Shown in pieces: positions 54,071 through 63,997 of a DNA stretch of 64,000 nt. Numbering within the stretch: the first letter of the stretch is position 1; the number at the start of each line of letters is the position of its first letter. A program made the position numbers and the translations under genes. The DNA comes from Astragalus membranaceus (lineage: Eukaryota; Streptophyta; Magnoliopsida; Fabales; Fabaceae). The notes below the pieces were generated by a model that saw only the letters and a program-made list of their open reading frames with translations, did no database searches and had not been told where the DNA came from. Location: contig CM076854.1 of assembly GCA_039519185.1 (NCBI GenBank), positions 158,096,166 through 158,160,165 of the forward strand, read 5' to 3'.

Positions 54071-54514
54071 GGCTTTTTTTTTCTGTACCTCCATAATTCA
54101 CCGAGCAGACAATTTTATCCCTGATTCTTCAAAAAAAATTCGGAAACACATAATTCCAGAACACATGTTTTAACTTTTCGGAATTATGCAAAACACATAA
54201 ATTCGAAACACATTTTCGTTTCGGGTAATTCCGGAAATCTTTAAAAAAAAATGTGTTCCGAAATTATCTCAAAAGAGGATAATTCCAGAAAACTTTAGTT
54301 TAGAACTTTCCGGAATCACCTCAAAAGAAGTATTTCCGGAAGTCAATTTTGACTTCCGAAAATATTTGAGGTGATTCCGGAAAGTTCTAAAAATTGGTTT
54401 CCGAAATTATCCTCTGGTGAGGTAATTCTGAAAAGTTTTAAACTTTTAAGGGGTATTTTGGAGATTAAATAAGTTATGGAGGTATAAGGGAGAAGAGGGG
54501 GTAAAAGAAAAGCG
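54071..54514. mobile_element. Mutator-like MITE
   Basis: Imperfect ends GGCTTTTTTTTTCTGTACC and (complement) CGCTTTTCTTTTACCCCC, with 9-bp flanks TTAAAATTA / TTAAAATTT (54,062-54,070 and 54,515-54,523). Inside are several inverted TTCCGGAAT-type palindromes and the GGGGTATTTTGGAGATT phrase shared with the element at 12-15.8 kb. No coding capacity. Confidence 0.65.
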
Positions 54515-54765
54515 TTAAAATTTTACCGACAATATCAAATATTATGTGTCTATTGTGATGCAAAAAAAATTATGTAGAGACAACATGAGCCTGATAAGGA
54601 ATTAAAAGTAAAGTAATCATTAATAATATATAACATAATGTAGGTAAATAAAGGGGTTGTGGAAATGGATAGTGTTATTCTGGCACGTTTTTCCCTTCTC
54701 TTTCCTCCTCCTATCAATTCCATTCTATAAAGTATGAATTTCACCTTTGTTTGATTCATCCAATA

Positions 54766-55108
54766 TGTTACGGATTGGGCCTCAATGGCCAATCCACCCA
54801 AAAGGCCCAACACCAAAGGGTCCAATTTATCCAACGGTGGAGATTGCAGACCTAGATCCAACGGCCCTCCTCCATTCCAGATACCTATAAATAAGCATTG
54901 AATGCTCACATTAATGGTATTCATCTCTCACCTACTCTCACTTGTAATTGACTCACTCACTGACTTGAACGTCGGAGTGTCATTGCAGGTACCACCCCAC
55001 CTCGGACCGGAGCACCAACTCGGACAACCAAGGACACACGTACCAACTATCTCGGACCGGTCTACCTATCCCAGGTCGGATACGTAGCAGGAGATACGGT
55101 ACCGAACA
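54766..55108 (+). repeat. 5' LTR of the Tat-clade element
   Basis: 343 bp, TGTTACGG...ACCGAACA with inverted ends TGTT/AACA. A TATA box TATAAATAA lies at 54,886-54,894. The outer target duplication (expected CAATA, 54,761-54,765) cannot be tested because the other end is outside. Confidence 0.8.
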
Positions 55109-55109
55109 T

Positions 55110-55128
55110 TGGCGACCACAGTGGGAGG
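55110..55128 (+). promoter_or_regulatory. Primer-binding site of the Tat-clade element
   Basis: TGGCGACCACAGTGGGAGG one base after the LTR. The first seven bases equal those of the Ogre-like primer site; the rest differs, so a different tRNA isoacceptor may prime. Confidence 0.75.
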
Positions 55129-55169
55129 GCCTTATACTCTAGCCTTTCCCCCAACCTCCTTGATCATAG

Positions 55170-58100
55170 ATGGCTCCGGAATTACGACGGAGAAACGTCT
55201 CCAGCGTAGTGGTCAGACCCGACCAGCAACAGGAAACCCCGGAGGGGGTAGCGATTACTCTTCCTCGCAGCTCGGCCCATGGCCGGAACTCATCCAGGGC
55301 GATGGTCCCTATAAGCTCTGCTAGAAACCAGTTTCAACCTCCAGCCCCGACTGTCCCGGTACCAATCGATGCTGTCCAACAGCTCATCCAACTGCTAACG
55401 AGGCAGGCCGAGGCTGATGAAAGAAGTCAGCGTTACTCCCAGCTGGAGGCCGAGATGGCCGAAGTCCGGGCCAGAGATATCCCGGATCGTACCTCCCCTC
55501 AAACTTACTCTCCTAGCAGAAGGACCTCCAGCAAAAGACGCCATCGGTCCCCTGCTTGGAGGAGACACCACCATCGTTCGCCACCACGCCGAAGAGGGAG
55601 ACAAGACTTTGGAACTCCCCCAACCGAGACTTATGACGAGACCTACTACCCTGGCGAGTCAACTCACCAAAGCTCATCATTAGCGTCGTCGTCCCCAAGG
55701 CGACGTTCTATAAGCCGGGGAAGTCCCCCGAGGCCTGAACGTCGGCGCCCTCTGTCTCCCAGATCCCCCGTCCGACGCCCAACCAGGAGGCCTCCTCCGA
55801 GGGAGAGGTCCACGACTAGGAAGGGACCCTTTACAGCGGAAATCGACTATTTCCCGGTACCCAAGCACTTGGAGAAGCCCCCGGAGGGTTTAAAGATGCA
55901 TGACGGGACGGGCGATCCTGATCGACACCTAGATTACTTTGACACGATGATGCAATACAGGAATGTCCCGGAGGAGATCAAATGCCGGATATTCCCTCTT
56001 ACGCTGGAGAAATTGGCTTTGGACTGGTTCAGAGCCCTCAAGCCGAACTCAATATCATCCTGGGACCAGCTCGCAAAGCTGTTCTCGGCCCAGTTCGCCC
56101 ACTCCAAAATGAAGCCTAAGTCTCGGAAAGTCTTACAAGCCATCCGACAAGGAGAGAACGAGTCTCTCCGAGATTACATTGAAAGGTTCAACAAAGAGGC
56201 GGCTCAGGTCCGGAACTTAGACGATTCATTCCGACTATTTTTCATGGAGGCCGGTCTGCGAGAAGGAAGTCTGTTTCAGATCGATGTCGGAATCAACCAA
56301 AATGAGTCGCTTGCCGAGTTCCTCCAGCGATCTCAAAAATACATTGACCATGAAGAAGGCGCTGTTGCAAGAAAGACAGAAGCCGACCCCGGAACGAGTA
56401 AGCCTCGGTATGAAAAGGAGGCTCCGGTGCGTCAGGCAGCAGAGGCCCGCTATGAAAGGGAACCCCGGAACGACAATAGGCTCCGACCTCGAAACCGACA
56501 CCAACAATACTCCGATCTGAATGAAACAAGGGCCAGGATCCTGGCGGAATGTATGAACGCTGAGTTCAAAGAAGTCAAGTTCCCTGATCCGCTCCCACAC
56601 AGGCCGGGACAGAGATCCAACAAATACTGCCGGTATCACCGGAGCAAAGGGCACGATACCAATCGATGCAATGCTTTGAAGGATGACATCGAAGACCTGA
56701 TTAAGAAAGGGAAATTAAGCCAGTACGTGGCTAAAGCACCCAGGCACGAGGGCGAGGTTAAGGAAGAAGAAGCTGATCCGAAACGAAAGGGTAAGGCCCC
56801 ACAGAAAAGAGAAGAGAGCTCAGAGGACGAGCGCGACTATCGGAAATCAAAGGGCCGACCTGTGATGATGATGATATCTGGGGGCTATCCCGACGAGGCA
56901 TCGGGCAAAACAATGAAAAGGAAATGGAAGGAAGTCATGTGTGCCGCTTCCACCTCTGCAATCAGCTCAGGCCCGGAACGCCCACCCTTGGCCTTCAGCG
57001 ACCGAGACTTGTTGGATGGCAAGCCAAATAAGCACATACCCCTCATTATCAGGGCGGTCATGGCAAACCACGAGATAAGAAGGATCCTGGTCGACCAGGG
57101 GAGCTCCGCTGATATCATCTTCATCGACCTGGTAAGGAAGCTGCAGATCTCAGAGGAAGACTTCACCCCTTACCGGGGATCGGATCTTTCGGGCTTCAAC
57201 GGGTCTCGGACCAAACCTCTTGGCTACTTGGAAATGATGGTCACCTATGGAGAGGAGCCACTAGAAAGGACGATCAAGACCAAGTTCTTAGTTTTGCCAT
57301 GCCCCTCGGTGTACAATTGTATCATCGGGAGGCCCACCCTTGGAAGGCTGGGAGCCGTAACTTCAACGGTTCACCTCAAGATGAAGTTCTACTCATTGAG
57401 TGACGAAGTTATCACTCTTGATGCCGACTTAGAGTCCGCCCAAAGATGCTTCTATCTTCATGTCAAGGCGGACAGGCAGGCAGCAGAAGAGGGGGTTCCC
57501 CCCATAGCGGCTAGGACTCAGAGAAGCCCAAAGAAGAAAAGAGCCGGTCCAGCGGCCGAGGTCAACGTCACGGACCTCGACGCAAGATATGACCCGGACA
57601 GCTCTGAGGAGGAAAGCGACGACGAGTTGGCACGAGAGCTAAAGAAGAAAATTAGGCGACCTCAACCTGATGGACAGTTCATGCAAATCCAGTTGGGAGA
57701 GAACCCAACTCAAACTGTCCAGATCGGATCCGATCTCCCCGACGAGGTAAAAGCAAAGCTCACCCTCTGCCTCAAATCCCACGCCGATCTCTTCGCGTGG
57801 TCAGCAAAGGACATGCCCGGGATTCCCCCCGAGGTCGCCTGTCACCAGCTAGCGGTGAACCCCGGGGCAAAATGGGTCGCCCAACGCAAAAGAGCTCAAA
57901 GCCAGGAAAAGGCAGCTGCTACGGCTAAGGTCGTTGAAGATTTAATTAAGGCTGATTTTGTAAAAGAGGTCAAGTACACAACTTGGCTCTCAAACCCTTT
58001 ACTTGTTAAGAAAAGCAATGGAAAGTGGCGTATGTGCGTTGACTATACCGATCTTAATAAGGCCTGTCCTAAGGACGCCTTCCCTGTTCCTAGCATTGAT

Positions 58101-60878
58101 CGGCTCGTCGATAATGCTTCAGGTTTTCGCTTACTGTCGTTCATGGATGCTTACTCCGGATACAATCAAATTCCGATGTTCCCCCCGGACCAAGAGAAGA
58201 CGGCCTTTATGACTGACCGCGGTAATTTCTGCTACCGGGTCATGCCATTCGGTTTAAAAAATGCGGGGGCCACTTATCAAAGGATGATGAACAAAGTATT
58301 CCGAGATCAGATCGGTCGTAACGTAGAAGTCTACCTCGACGACATGATTGCAAAAAGCGAAAGGGAAGACCTCCATATATCCGATCTGGAAGAGATTTTT
58401 GCGGAAATCCGAAAAAATAACATGAGGCTGAACCCGGAAAAATGCACTTTCGGGGTCCGGGCTGGAAAATTCCTGGGTTTCTATCTCACGGAAAGGGGCA
58501 TTGAAGCCAACCCGGATAAGTGCCGAGCGGTAACAGAAATGCGGACCCCGTCCACTAAGAAAGAGCTCCAGAAACTCAACGGCATGATAGCTGCATTATC
58601 TCGCTTCATTTCCAACGCCGCCTTCAAATCACTCCCATTGTTCAAACTGCTTAAGAAAGAAGCAACTTTCGAATGGACTCCAGAGCGGGACGAGGCACTC
58701 TCCCGGCTCAAAAAGGTCCTATCCGAACCTCCCATACTAAGTCGGCCAAGCCCAGGGGAAGATTTATTTTTGTATCTAGCCATATCAGATGAGGCCATCG
58801 GAGCCGTACTTGTCAGGGAGACCGGAGCTGGTCAAAGCCCGGTATACTTCGTGAGTAAAGCTCTGCATGGACCGGAGGTGAGGTATCAGAAAATAGAGAA
58901 GATCGCTTTTGCTCTACTCATCTCGGCACGCCGCCTCCGACCTTATTTCGTCGCCCATCAAATCGTGGTGCGGACTAATTATCCAATTCGGCAGATCTTG
59001 CACCGACCCGACTTAGCAGGTCGAATGATCAAATGGGCGGTAGAACTCTCCGAGTTCGGAATCAAATACGAAACAAGACCGGCTATGAAAGCCCAGGTAC
59101 TTGCCGACTTTATCACAGAGATGGCGCCCGCCGATCCGGATGACGGGGTATGGACGCTTCACGTAGACGGGTCCTCAAATCCAAAAGGAAGTGGTGCAGG
59201 GTTAATGCTTGAAAGCCCGACGGGCATCATAATCGAAGTATCACTCACATTCGGTTTCCCTACCTCAAACAACCAGGCGGAATATGAGGCGTGCATAGCT
59301 GGACTCCGGCTTGCGATCGACCTCAAGATCTCCCGACTTTCCCTAAATACCGACTCATTATTGGTGGTATCCCAAATCGGGAAACAGTACGAGGCTAAAG
59401 ATCCGATCTTGCAAAGGTACCTAACCCAAGTGCAGGAGCTGCTCTCCCTTTTTACATTCACGGAAGTGAAGCACGTTCCAAGATCGGAGAATATCCGGGC
59501 TGACATCCTTTCCAAGCTTGCCAGCACAAAAGTTCCGGGAAATCACCGGTCAATAATCCAGGAAACACTGAGCAAGCCGAGCGTAATCTTGAACTCGGAA
59601 GCAAGTCTTTCTATTAATGTAGTAGAAGAAAGCCAGGGCTGGATCGCGCCACTAATAGACTATATCCGAACGGGGAACGAGCCTCCGGACCCGAGTAAAG
59701 CCAAGATCCTCCGGAGGAAGGCCTCCTCTTTTTCCATAATCGATGGAAGCCTCTACAGAAGAAGCCTGTCGGCACCACTGTTGAAGTGCATCGAGGGAGG
59801 AGAAGCGGACTACGTCCTGGCCGAGATCCATGAGGGAATATGCGGCCAACACCTTGGAGGTCGATCCCTGGCTCGAAAGGCATTAAGGGCGGGATACTTC
59901 TGGCCAACCATGGAGACCGATGCAAGAAATTACGTAAAGAGGTGCAGTAAGTGTCAGATCCACGCCAAGGTCCACATAGCACCCCCTACGGAGCTCACCA
60001 GCTTAAGCTCGCCATGGCCATTCGCTTGGTGGGGAATAGATCTCTTAGGGCCATTCCCAACTGCCCCCGGCCAGGTCAAATACCTCATAGTAGCGGTTGA
60101 TTACTCCACCAAATGGATTGAAGCTGAGCCCCTGGCCATCATCAGCGCTAAGAATTGCATCAAATTCTTCAAGAAAAATATAATGACTAGATTCGGGATC
60201 CCCGAGGTTGTAGTCACGGACAACGGAACACAGTTCGCCGACAAAGGTTTCAGGAAACTCATGTCAGACCTTAAGATCAAACACCGATTTACCTCGGTAG
60301 AGCACCCTCAGACAAACGGTCAGGCCGAGGCCGCCAACAAAGTCCTTCTCAATGGACTGAGGAAACGACTTGACGAAGCAAAGGGAAACTGGGTTGAAGA
60401 GCTACCTTACGTGCTGTGGGCCTACAGAACTACTCCACAGAGCTCAACGGGGGAAACCCCTTTCCGACTTTCGTACGGGACAGAGGCCGTGATCCCGGTG
60501 GAGATCGGGGAGCTGAGCTGGAGGACACTCCACCCGAAACCTCTGGGGGACAATAGTCAGGCGTTGAAGGAAAACCTCGACCTCGTCGACGAGGTCCGAG
60601 GTCAAGCTTTCCTTAAAGAAGCAATAGTAAAGCAGAGGGTAGCAGTACGATATAACTCGAAAGTGATCCCCAGAGACCTGGAAATCGGTGATTTAGTTTT
60701 ACGGAGAGCCGATGTCGGTTTGAAGAACGCCGCACAGGGCAAGCTCGCCCCCAACTGGGAAGGACCTTACCGAGTTTTATCTAAAACCGGCAGAGGTGCC
60801 TATGAATTGGAGACCTTGTCCGGCAAGGCGATCCCAAGAACATGGAACGCAACTAAACTGAGAAAATACTACACCTGA
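55170..60878 (+). CDS. Gag-pol polyprotein, Tat clade of Ty3/gypsy
   Basis: One open frame of 1,902 codons. Approximate order: basic Arg/Ser-rich leader (to residue 220), gag with DWFRALKPNSISSWDQL (about 285), zinc region CRYHRSKGHDTNRCNAL (about 490), protease with VDQGSSADIIF (about 643; DQG where DSG or DTG is usual elsewhere), RT from about 920 with VEVYLDDMIAKS (about 1,054), first RNase H (FLYLAISDEAIGAVL, about 1,197), second archaeal-type RNase H (WTLHVDGSSNPKGSGAG, about 1,327), integrase with HHCC region (about 1,555-1,600) and D-D-E core (WGIDLLGPF, VTDNGTQFA, HPQTNGQAEA). The frame has no stop or shift, so enzymes could be made. Codon use is GC-richer than in the host genes nearby. 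Confidence 0.95.
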   Translation: MAPELRRRNVSSVVVRPDQQQETPEGVAITLPRSSAHGRNSSRAMVPISSARNQFQPPAPTVPVPIDAVQQLIQLLTRQAEADERSQRYSQLEAEMAEVRARDIPDRTSPQTYSPSRRTSSKRRHRSPAWRRHHHRSPPRRRGRQDFGTPPTETYDETYYPGESTHQSSSLASSSPRRRSISRGSPPRPERRRPLSPRSPVRRPTRRPPPRERSTTRKGPFTAEIDYFPVPKHLEKPPEGLKMHDGTGDPDRHLDYFDTMMQYRNVPEEIKCRIFPLTLEKLALDWFRALKPNSISSWDQLAKLFSAQFAHSKMKPKSRKVLQAIRQGENESLRDYIERFNKEAAQVRNLDDSFRLFFMEAGLREGSLFQIDVGINQNESLAEFLQRSQKYIDHEEGAVARKTEADPGTSKPRYEKEAPVRQAAEARYEREPRNDNRLRPRNRHQQYSDLNETRARILAECMNAEFKEVKFPDPLPHRPGQRSNKYCRYHRSKGHDTNRCNALKDDIEDLIKKGKLSQYVAKAPRHEGEVKEEEADPKRKGKAPQKREESSEDERDYRKSKGRPVMMMISGGYPDEASGKTMKRKWKEVMCAASTSAISSGPERPPLAFSDRDLLDGKPNKHIPLIIRAVMANHEIRRILVDQGSSADIIFIDLVRKLQISEEDFTPYRGSDLSGFNGSRTKPLGYLEMMVTYGEEPLERTIKTKFLVLPCPSVYNCIIGRPTLGRLGAVTSTVHLKMKFYSLSDEVITLDADLESAQRCFYLHVKADRQAAEEGVPPIAARTQRSPKKKRAGPAAEVNVTDLDARYDPDSSEEESDDELARELKKKIRRPQPDGQFMQIQLGENPTQTVQIGSDLPDEVKAKLTLCLKSHADLFAWSAKDMPGIPPEVACHQLAVNPGAKWVAQRKRAQSQEKAAATAKVVEDLIKADFVKEVKYTTWLSNPLLVKKSNGKWRMCVDYTDLNKACPKDAFPVPSIDRLVDNASGFRLLSFMDAYSGYNQIPMFPPDQEKTAFMTDRGNFCYRVMPFGLKNAGATYQRMMNKVFRDQIGRNVEVYLDDMIAKSEREDLHISDLEEIFAEIRKNNMRLNPEKCTFGVRAGKFLGFYLTERGIEANPDKCRAVTEMRTPSTKKELQKLNGMIAALSRFISNAAFKSLPLFKLLKKEATFEWTPERDEALSRLKKVLSEPPILSRPSPGEDLFLYLAISDEAIGAVLVRETGAGQSPVYFVSKALHGPEVRYQKIEKIAFALLISARRLRPYFVAHQIVVRTNYPIRQILHRPDLAGRMIKWAVELSEFGIKYETRPAMKAQVLADFITEMAPADPDDGVWTLHVDGSSNPKGSGAGLMLESPTGIIIEVSLTFGFPTSNNQAEYEACIAGLRLAIDLKISRLSLNTDSLLVVSQIGKQYEAKDPILQRYLTQVQELLSLFTFTEVKHVPRSENIRADILSKLASTKVPGNHRSIIQETLSKPSVILNSEASLSINVVEESQGWIAPLIDYIRTGNEPPDPSKAKILRRKASSFSIIDGSLYRRSLSAPLLKCIEGGEADYVLAEIHEGICGQHLGGRSLARKALRAGYFWPTMETDARNYVKRCSKCQIHAKVHIAPPTELTSLSSPWPFAWWGIDLLGPFPTAPGQVKYLIVAVDYSTKWIEAEPLAIISAKNCIKFFKKNIMTRFGIPEVVVTDNGTQFADKGFRKLMSDLKIKHRFTSVEHPQTNGQAEAANKVLLNGLRKRLDEAKGNWVEELPYVLWAYRTTPQSSTGETPFRLSYGTEAVIPVEIGELSWRTLHPKPLGDNSQALKENLDLVDEVRGQAFLKEAIVKQRVAVRYNSKVIPRDLEIGDLVLRRADVGLKNAAQGKLAPNWEGPYRVLSKTGRGAYELETLSGKAIPRTWNATKLRKYYT

Positions 60879-60898
60879 CTCTCATCTCACCTAAAGAG

Positions 60899-61060
60899 CG
60901 GTGTATACCGACGTTATTCTTATCTTATCTGGAGAACGGTGTATACCGATGTTATCAATTATGTTTGCGGTGTATACCGATGTTGTAACTCATCTTATCT
61001 AATGAACGGTGTATACCGATGTTATCCTATATGATTGCGGTGTCTACCGATCTTATCGCC
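60899..61060 (+). repeat. Repeats of CGGTGTATACCG after gag-pol
   Basis: Five copies at 60,899, 60,937, 60,968, 61,007 and 61,038 (the last with one change), alternately 38-39 and 31 bp apart, so the real unit is about 69-70 bp. Each copy can form a CGGT/ACCG hairpin. Confidence 0.85.
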
Positions 61061-61080
61061 TATTCTATTTTCCTTTAGCT

Positions 61081-61250
61081 GACCGAGGTTTGTCGCTATC
61101 CTAAGGGGTGAGTTCGATCTGGGCCGAGTCCCGGTAAACTACCCCGAAGGCGTTCATTTTACGATTATTTGGCCGAGGTTGCCACAACCCTAAGGGACGA
61201 GTTCGATCTGGGCCGAGTCCCGGTAAACTGTCCTTGAGGCGACGTTTACC
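61081..61250 (+). repeat. Direct repeat, two units of about 90 bp
   Basis: CCGAGGTT...CCTAAGGG(G/A)...GAGTTCGATCTGGGCCGAGT and CCCGGTAAACT recur at about 61,083 and 61,173. 61,251-61,515 is the spacer to the end of the antisense gene, without a further feature. Confidence 0.8.
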
Positions 61251-61515
61251 ACTTGAGCGAATCAAACGCAAGTGCACCAACGAAAAACAACAGTATAAAA
61301 ACTAAAAACCGAGGTAAATGAAACCGGAAGCACATTAAATTACATTTTCGTTACAAATTATCCCGGATGCGGCCGGGTCCTCTAGTTCAAAAAGGTAATG
61401 GCATATTGCAAAATTCCGGTTCCGCCCGGAACCCGGGGCTTTATTTCCCCACCGGTTCCACCCGGAACCCAAAAAAGAAGAAACAGCAAATTCAGAACCT
61501 TCCCATCAGCAGCAA

Positions 61516-63997
61516 TCACGACATGGAAGGGGGAGGGTAAATGATATCGAATGCATCAGAGTCACGATAGGGCCGGACAATACGCCCATCAGCTACGGTA
61601 TGGTTCAAGCGAATAAATCCCCGTTCCAGAGGAAGGGATGGATGGATGACAGCAACTTGAGAAAGGGCTTTTTCAAAGCTCTCCTCGGCCACTTCCAGAG
61701 CCAGTTGAGCCGCCTCCACCACCTCGTCCTCCAAAATTTCTGCTTTGGCACGTACCTCTTGAAGCTCCCTTTCTAATTCAGCAATCCGAGGTAAAGAATC
61801 AACGCTAGATCCGACCTGGGCCTGCCTCGCCTTCGCCAGATCGGCCTCGAGTTCCTGAATCCGAGCCTTCAGGGAAGAAATAACCTCGGCAGACTGCCTA
61901 TCTTGACTCTCGAGATCTTGGATTCGAACCTCGTGTTCCATGCACAAGTTGAGGGCAGAGTCCCTCTCCTTCTCAAATTTCTCCGCAGCCACTTTAAGCT
62001 CGGTCTGATCCCTCTCCAGAGCCTCGTATTTCTTTTGCAACTCTTCCCGGGCTTTCCTTTCGTTGTCCCTCTCCACCAGGGCCCCTGTAATAATAGAAAC
62101 AAGGAAGTCAACGACAGAGATGACCAAGAAAGAAAGTCAAAGAGTGAACCTCGGAACTTGGGGTCACCTTTTGCCTGATTCTCAGCCTCGACCTTCTGAA
62201 GCTTCGTCACGTCAGCAAGATGCCGGAATAACTTGAGAGACGCCTCAACCGGGTCGACCCGGGAATCCTCCAAATGCTTCTGCAGGAAGTCGGCGTCAAT
62301 AGAAAGACCAGAAGACCTAGAAGTCCGGTGCTTTCCATGACGCCCCTTTTTTGAAGCCCGAGCAGCCGGGGCATTGGAGGTAGAAGCAGGGTCTGCTTGA
62401 GTTAGGGGGCGCTCCCTTTTTCGGTGCGAGAGATCCGCAGCCCGATCCTCTACTCCAGCCGAGACTGCCTCCAAGACGGTGCTAATCGGTATGGCAGCAA
62501 CGGGTCTTTCCTTTTGCACCCCAGCCTTCCTTTCTGCAAGAGCCGTCAGGCGAGAGAACTTGTCCGACCCCATGCTATCTGCAAAGAAAGGAGAATAAAC
62601 AATGTTAAAAGAAACGGCAGTCAAAAAATTATGAATGGGCGGAGTTATCTACCAAGAAACCTACCAAGAACGGCGACTACTTGAGATTTCGACCCAACCC
62701 CGACCAATCGGGCTACGTCAATCCCAAATTTCTTGGGATCACGGTAGACGATCAGGTCGGCAAAGTTCGTCAAGATCGCCAACGATTCCTGGTCCACCTG
62801 GGATAGCCGCCCTAAGCCGACGGTGTAAGAATGAGGCCTCCGGTTAAAATGTGAGAGAGACCATCCCAGTTGAAACTTTGTGAACTCCAATGATTTCCCA
62901 TCCGCAGAATATTGGCCGACGTGCCTCACTGCCTCCTCATTCACGGGCTCCACAAAGAAATACTTATTTTTCCAGTTCTTAAGAGAGTCGGAATAAGGCA
63001 TGAAAATCTTTAACCCTCTCTTAGCCCGGAAGCTCACATGTTCCCACCGATCTTTAGTTCCATCCTCATGCCTACGGTTAACCTCGAAAAGGTGGAAGAA
63101 GAGGTCGCAGGAGATCGGTCTCTCCAGATGAATGCACATCAACTCAAAAGCCCGGAGGAACGCCCATGAGTTGGGATGAAGTTGGGAAGGGGCGAGGTTC
63201 AAGATCTCCAAAGCCTCTTGTTGAAAAGCGGTGAACGGGGGGCTAACGTGCATATCAAGGATCGTTACCCCGTACATAACGAATTTAAGAGCTTTCGGCC
63301 AGACGGCCACATGCTGGTCTTCAGCCATTCCCTCCACATTCCAGATCTGATCCTTCTGGGAAAGGCGGTTTACGAAGAAACTCATGTCGTCCCCGGTCCT
63401 ATAAAGGGACGGAATCCCCCTCAACGCCTCCGACACCCAGGAATACTCCCGGGGAACAGTGAGAGGGAGGGACACGGGAACATTGACCGGCCCTACTCCG
63501 GCTCGGGGATATTGTTCGGAATCACCTTCTTCATATGCGGGCTCCCCGCAATGCCCAAGACCCTCTTCATTGTTTCGGCTCTCAGCCACCTCCTCCTCAC
63601 TCTCCTCCGAACTCCAACTAGTACTGCCTTGTTCCTCACGGTCGGGCTCGGCATCAGAATCATCCGATTCAAGAACCACCACCTCTGTGTTGTCTTCATC
63701 TACCGGCTCGTTGCTGGGAACCCCGGGAGACCGGTCTTCAGCTTGAGTAGGAGCGGAACCCAAGTCGTCTTGAACCTCGGGAATAGCTGACCCCGGGGGA
63801 CTAGCACGAATTTCCATAGACTCTCCAAGTCCGGAAGCCATTGTTTGCGCGAAATGAGGGCGATCTGTGTCAGCAACCCGAAGGGTTTGTTTCGTCCTCG
63901 CCAGATCGGTCCTGCAGAAATGGGGGCTTGACGAGTCAGGTTGATACGTAAACAGTGGGTCCACAACCAAGTCGGAACCCGACCTGACGACCCCCAC
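61516..63997 (-). CDS. Antisense gene of the Tat-clade element (gypsy-type transposase-like domain), three exons
   Basis: Proposed exons on the minus strand: 63997-62665 (5' limit open; an alternative start Met is near 63,842; an alternative donor ends the exon at 62,653), 62578-62168 and 62084-61516. All junctions are GT..AG and each splits a codon after its first base, so the three frames join consistently to about 770 residues. Exon 1 has an acidic Ser/Glu stretch followed by EILNLAPSQLHPNSWAFLRA and ISCDLFFHLFEV, typical of the domain annotated as putative gypsy-type transposon (Transposase_28). Exon 2 is basic (KKGRHGKHR), exon 3 a long coiled coil (ERDNERKAREELQKKYEALE). Such antisense genes are known from Tat elements; function unknown. 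It converges on gag-pol. Confidence 0.8.

Noticed and set aside
55395..60000. Several open frames of 60-140 codons on the minus strand within gag-pol
   Set aside because: They are shadows of the GC-rich sense frame with no motif and no splice signals; the real antisense gene begins only after gag-pol.
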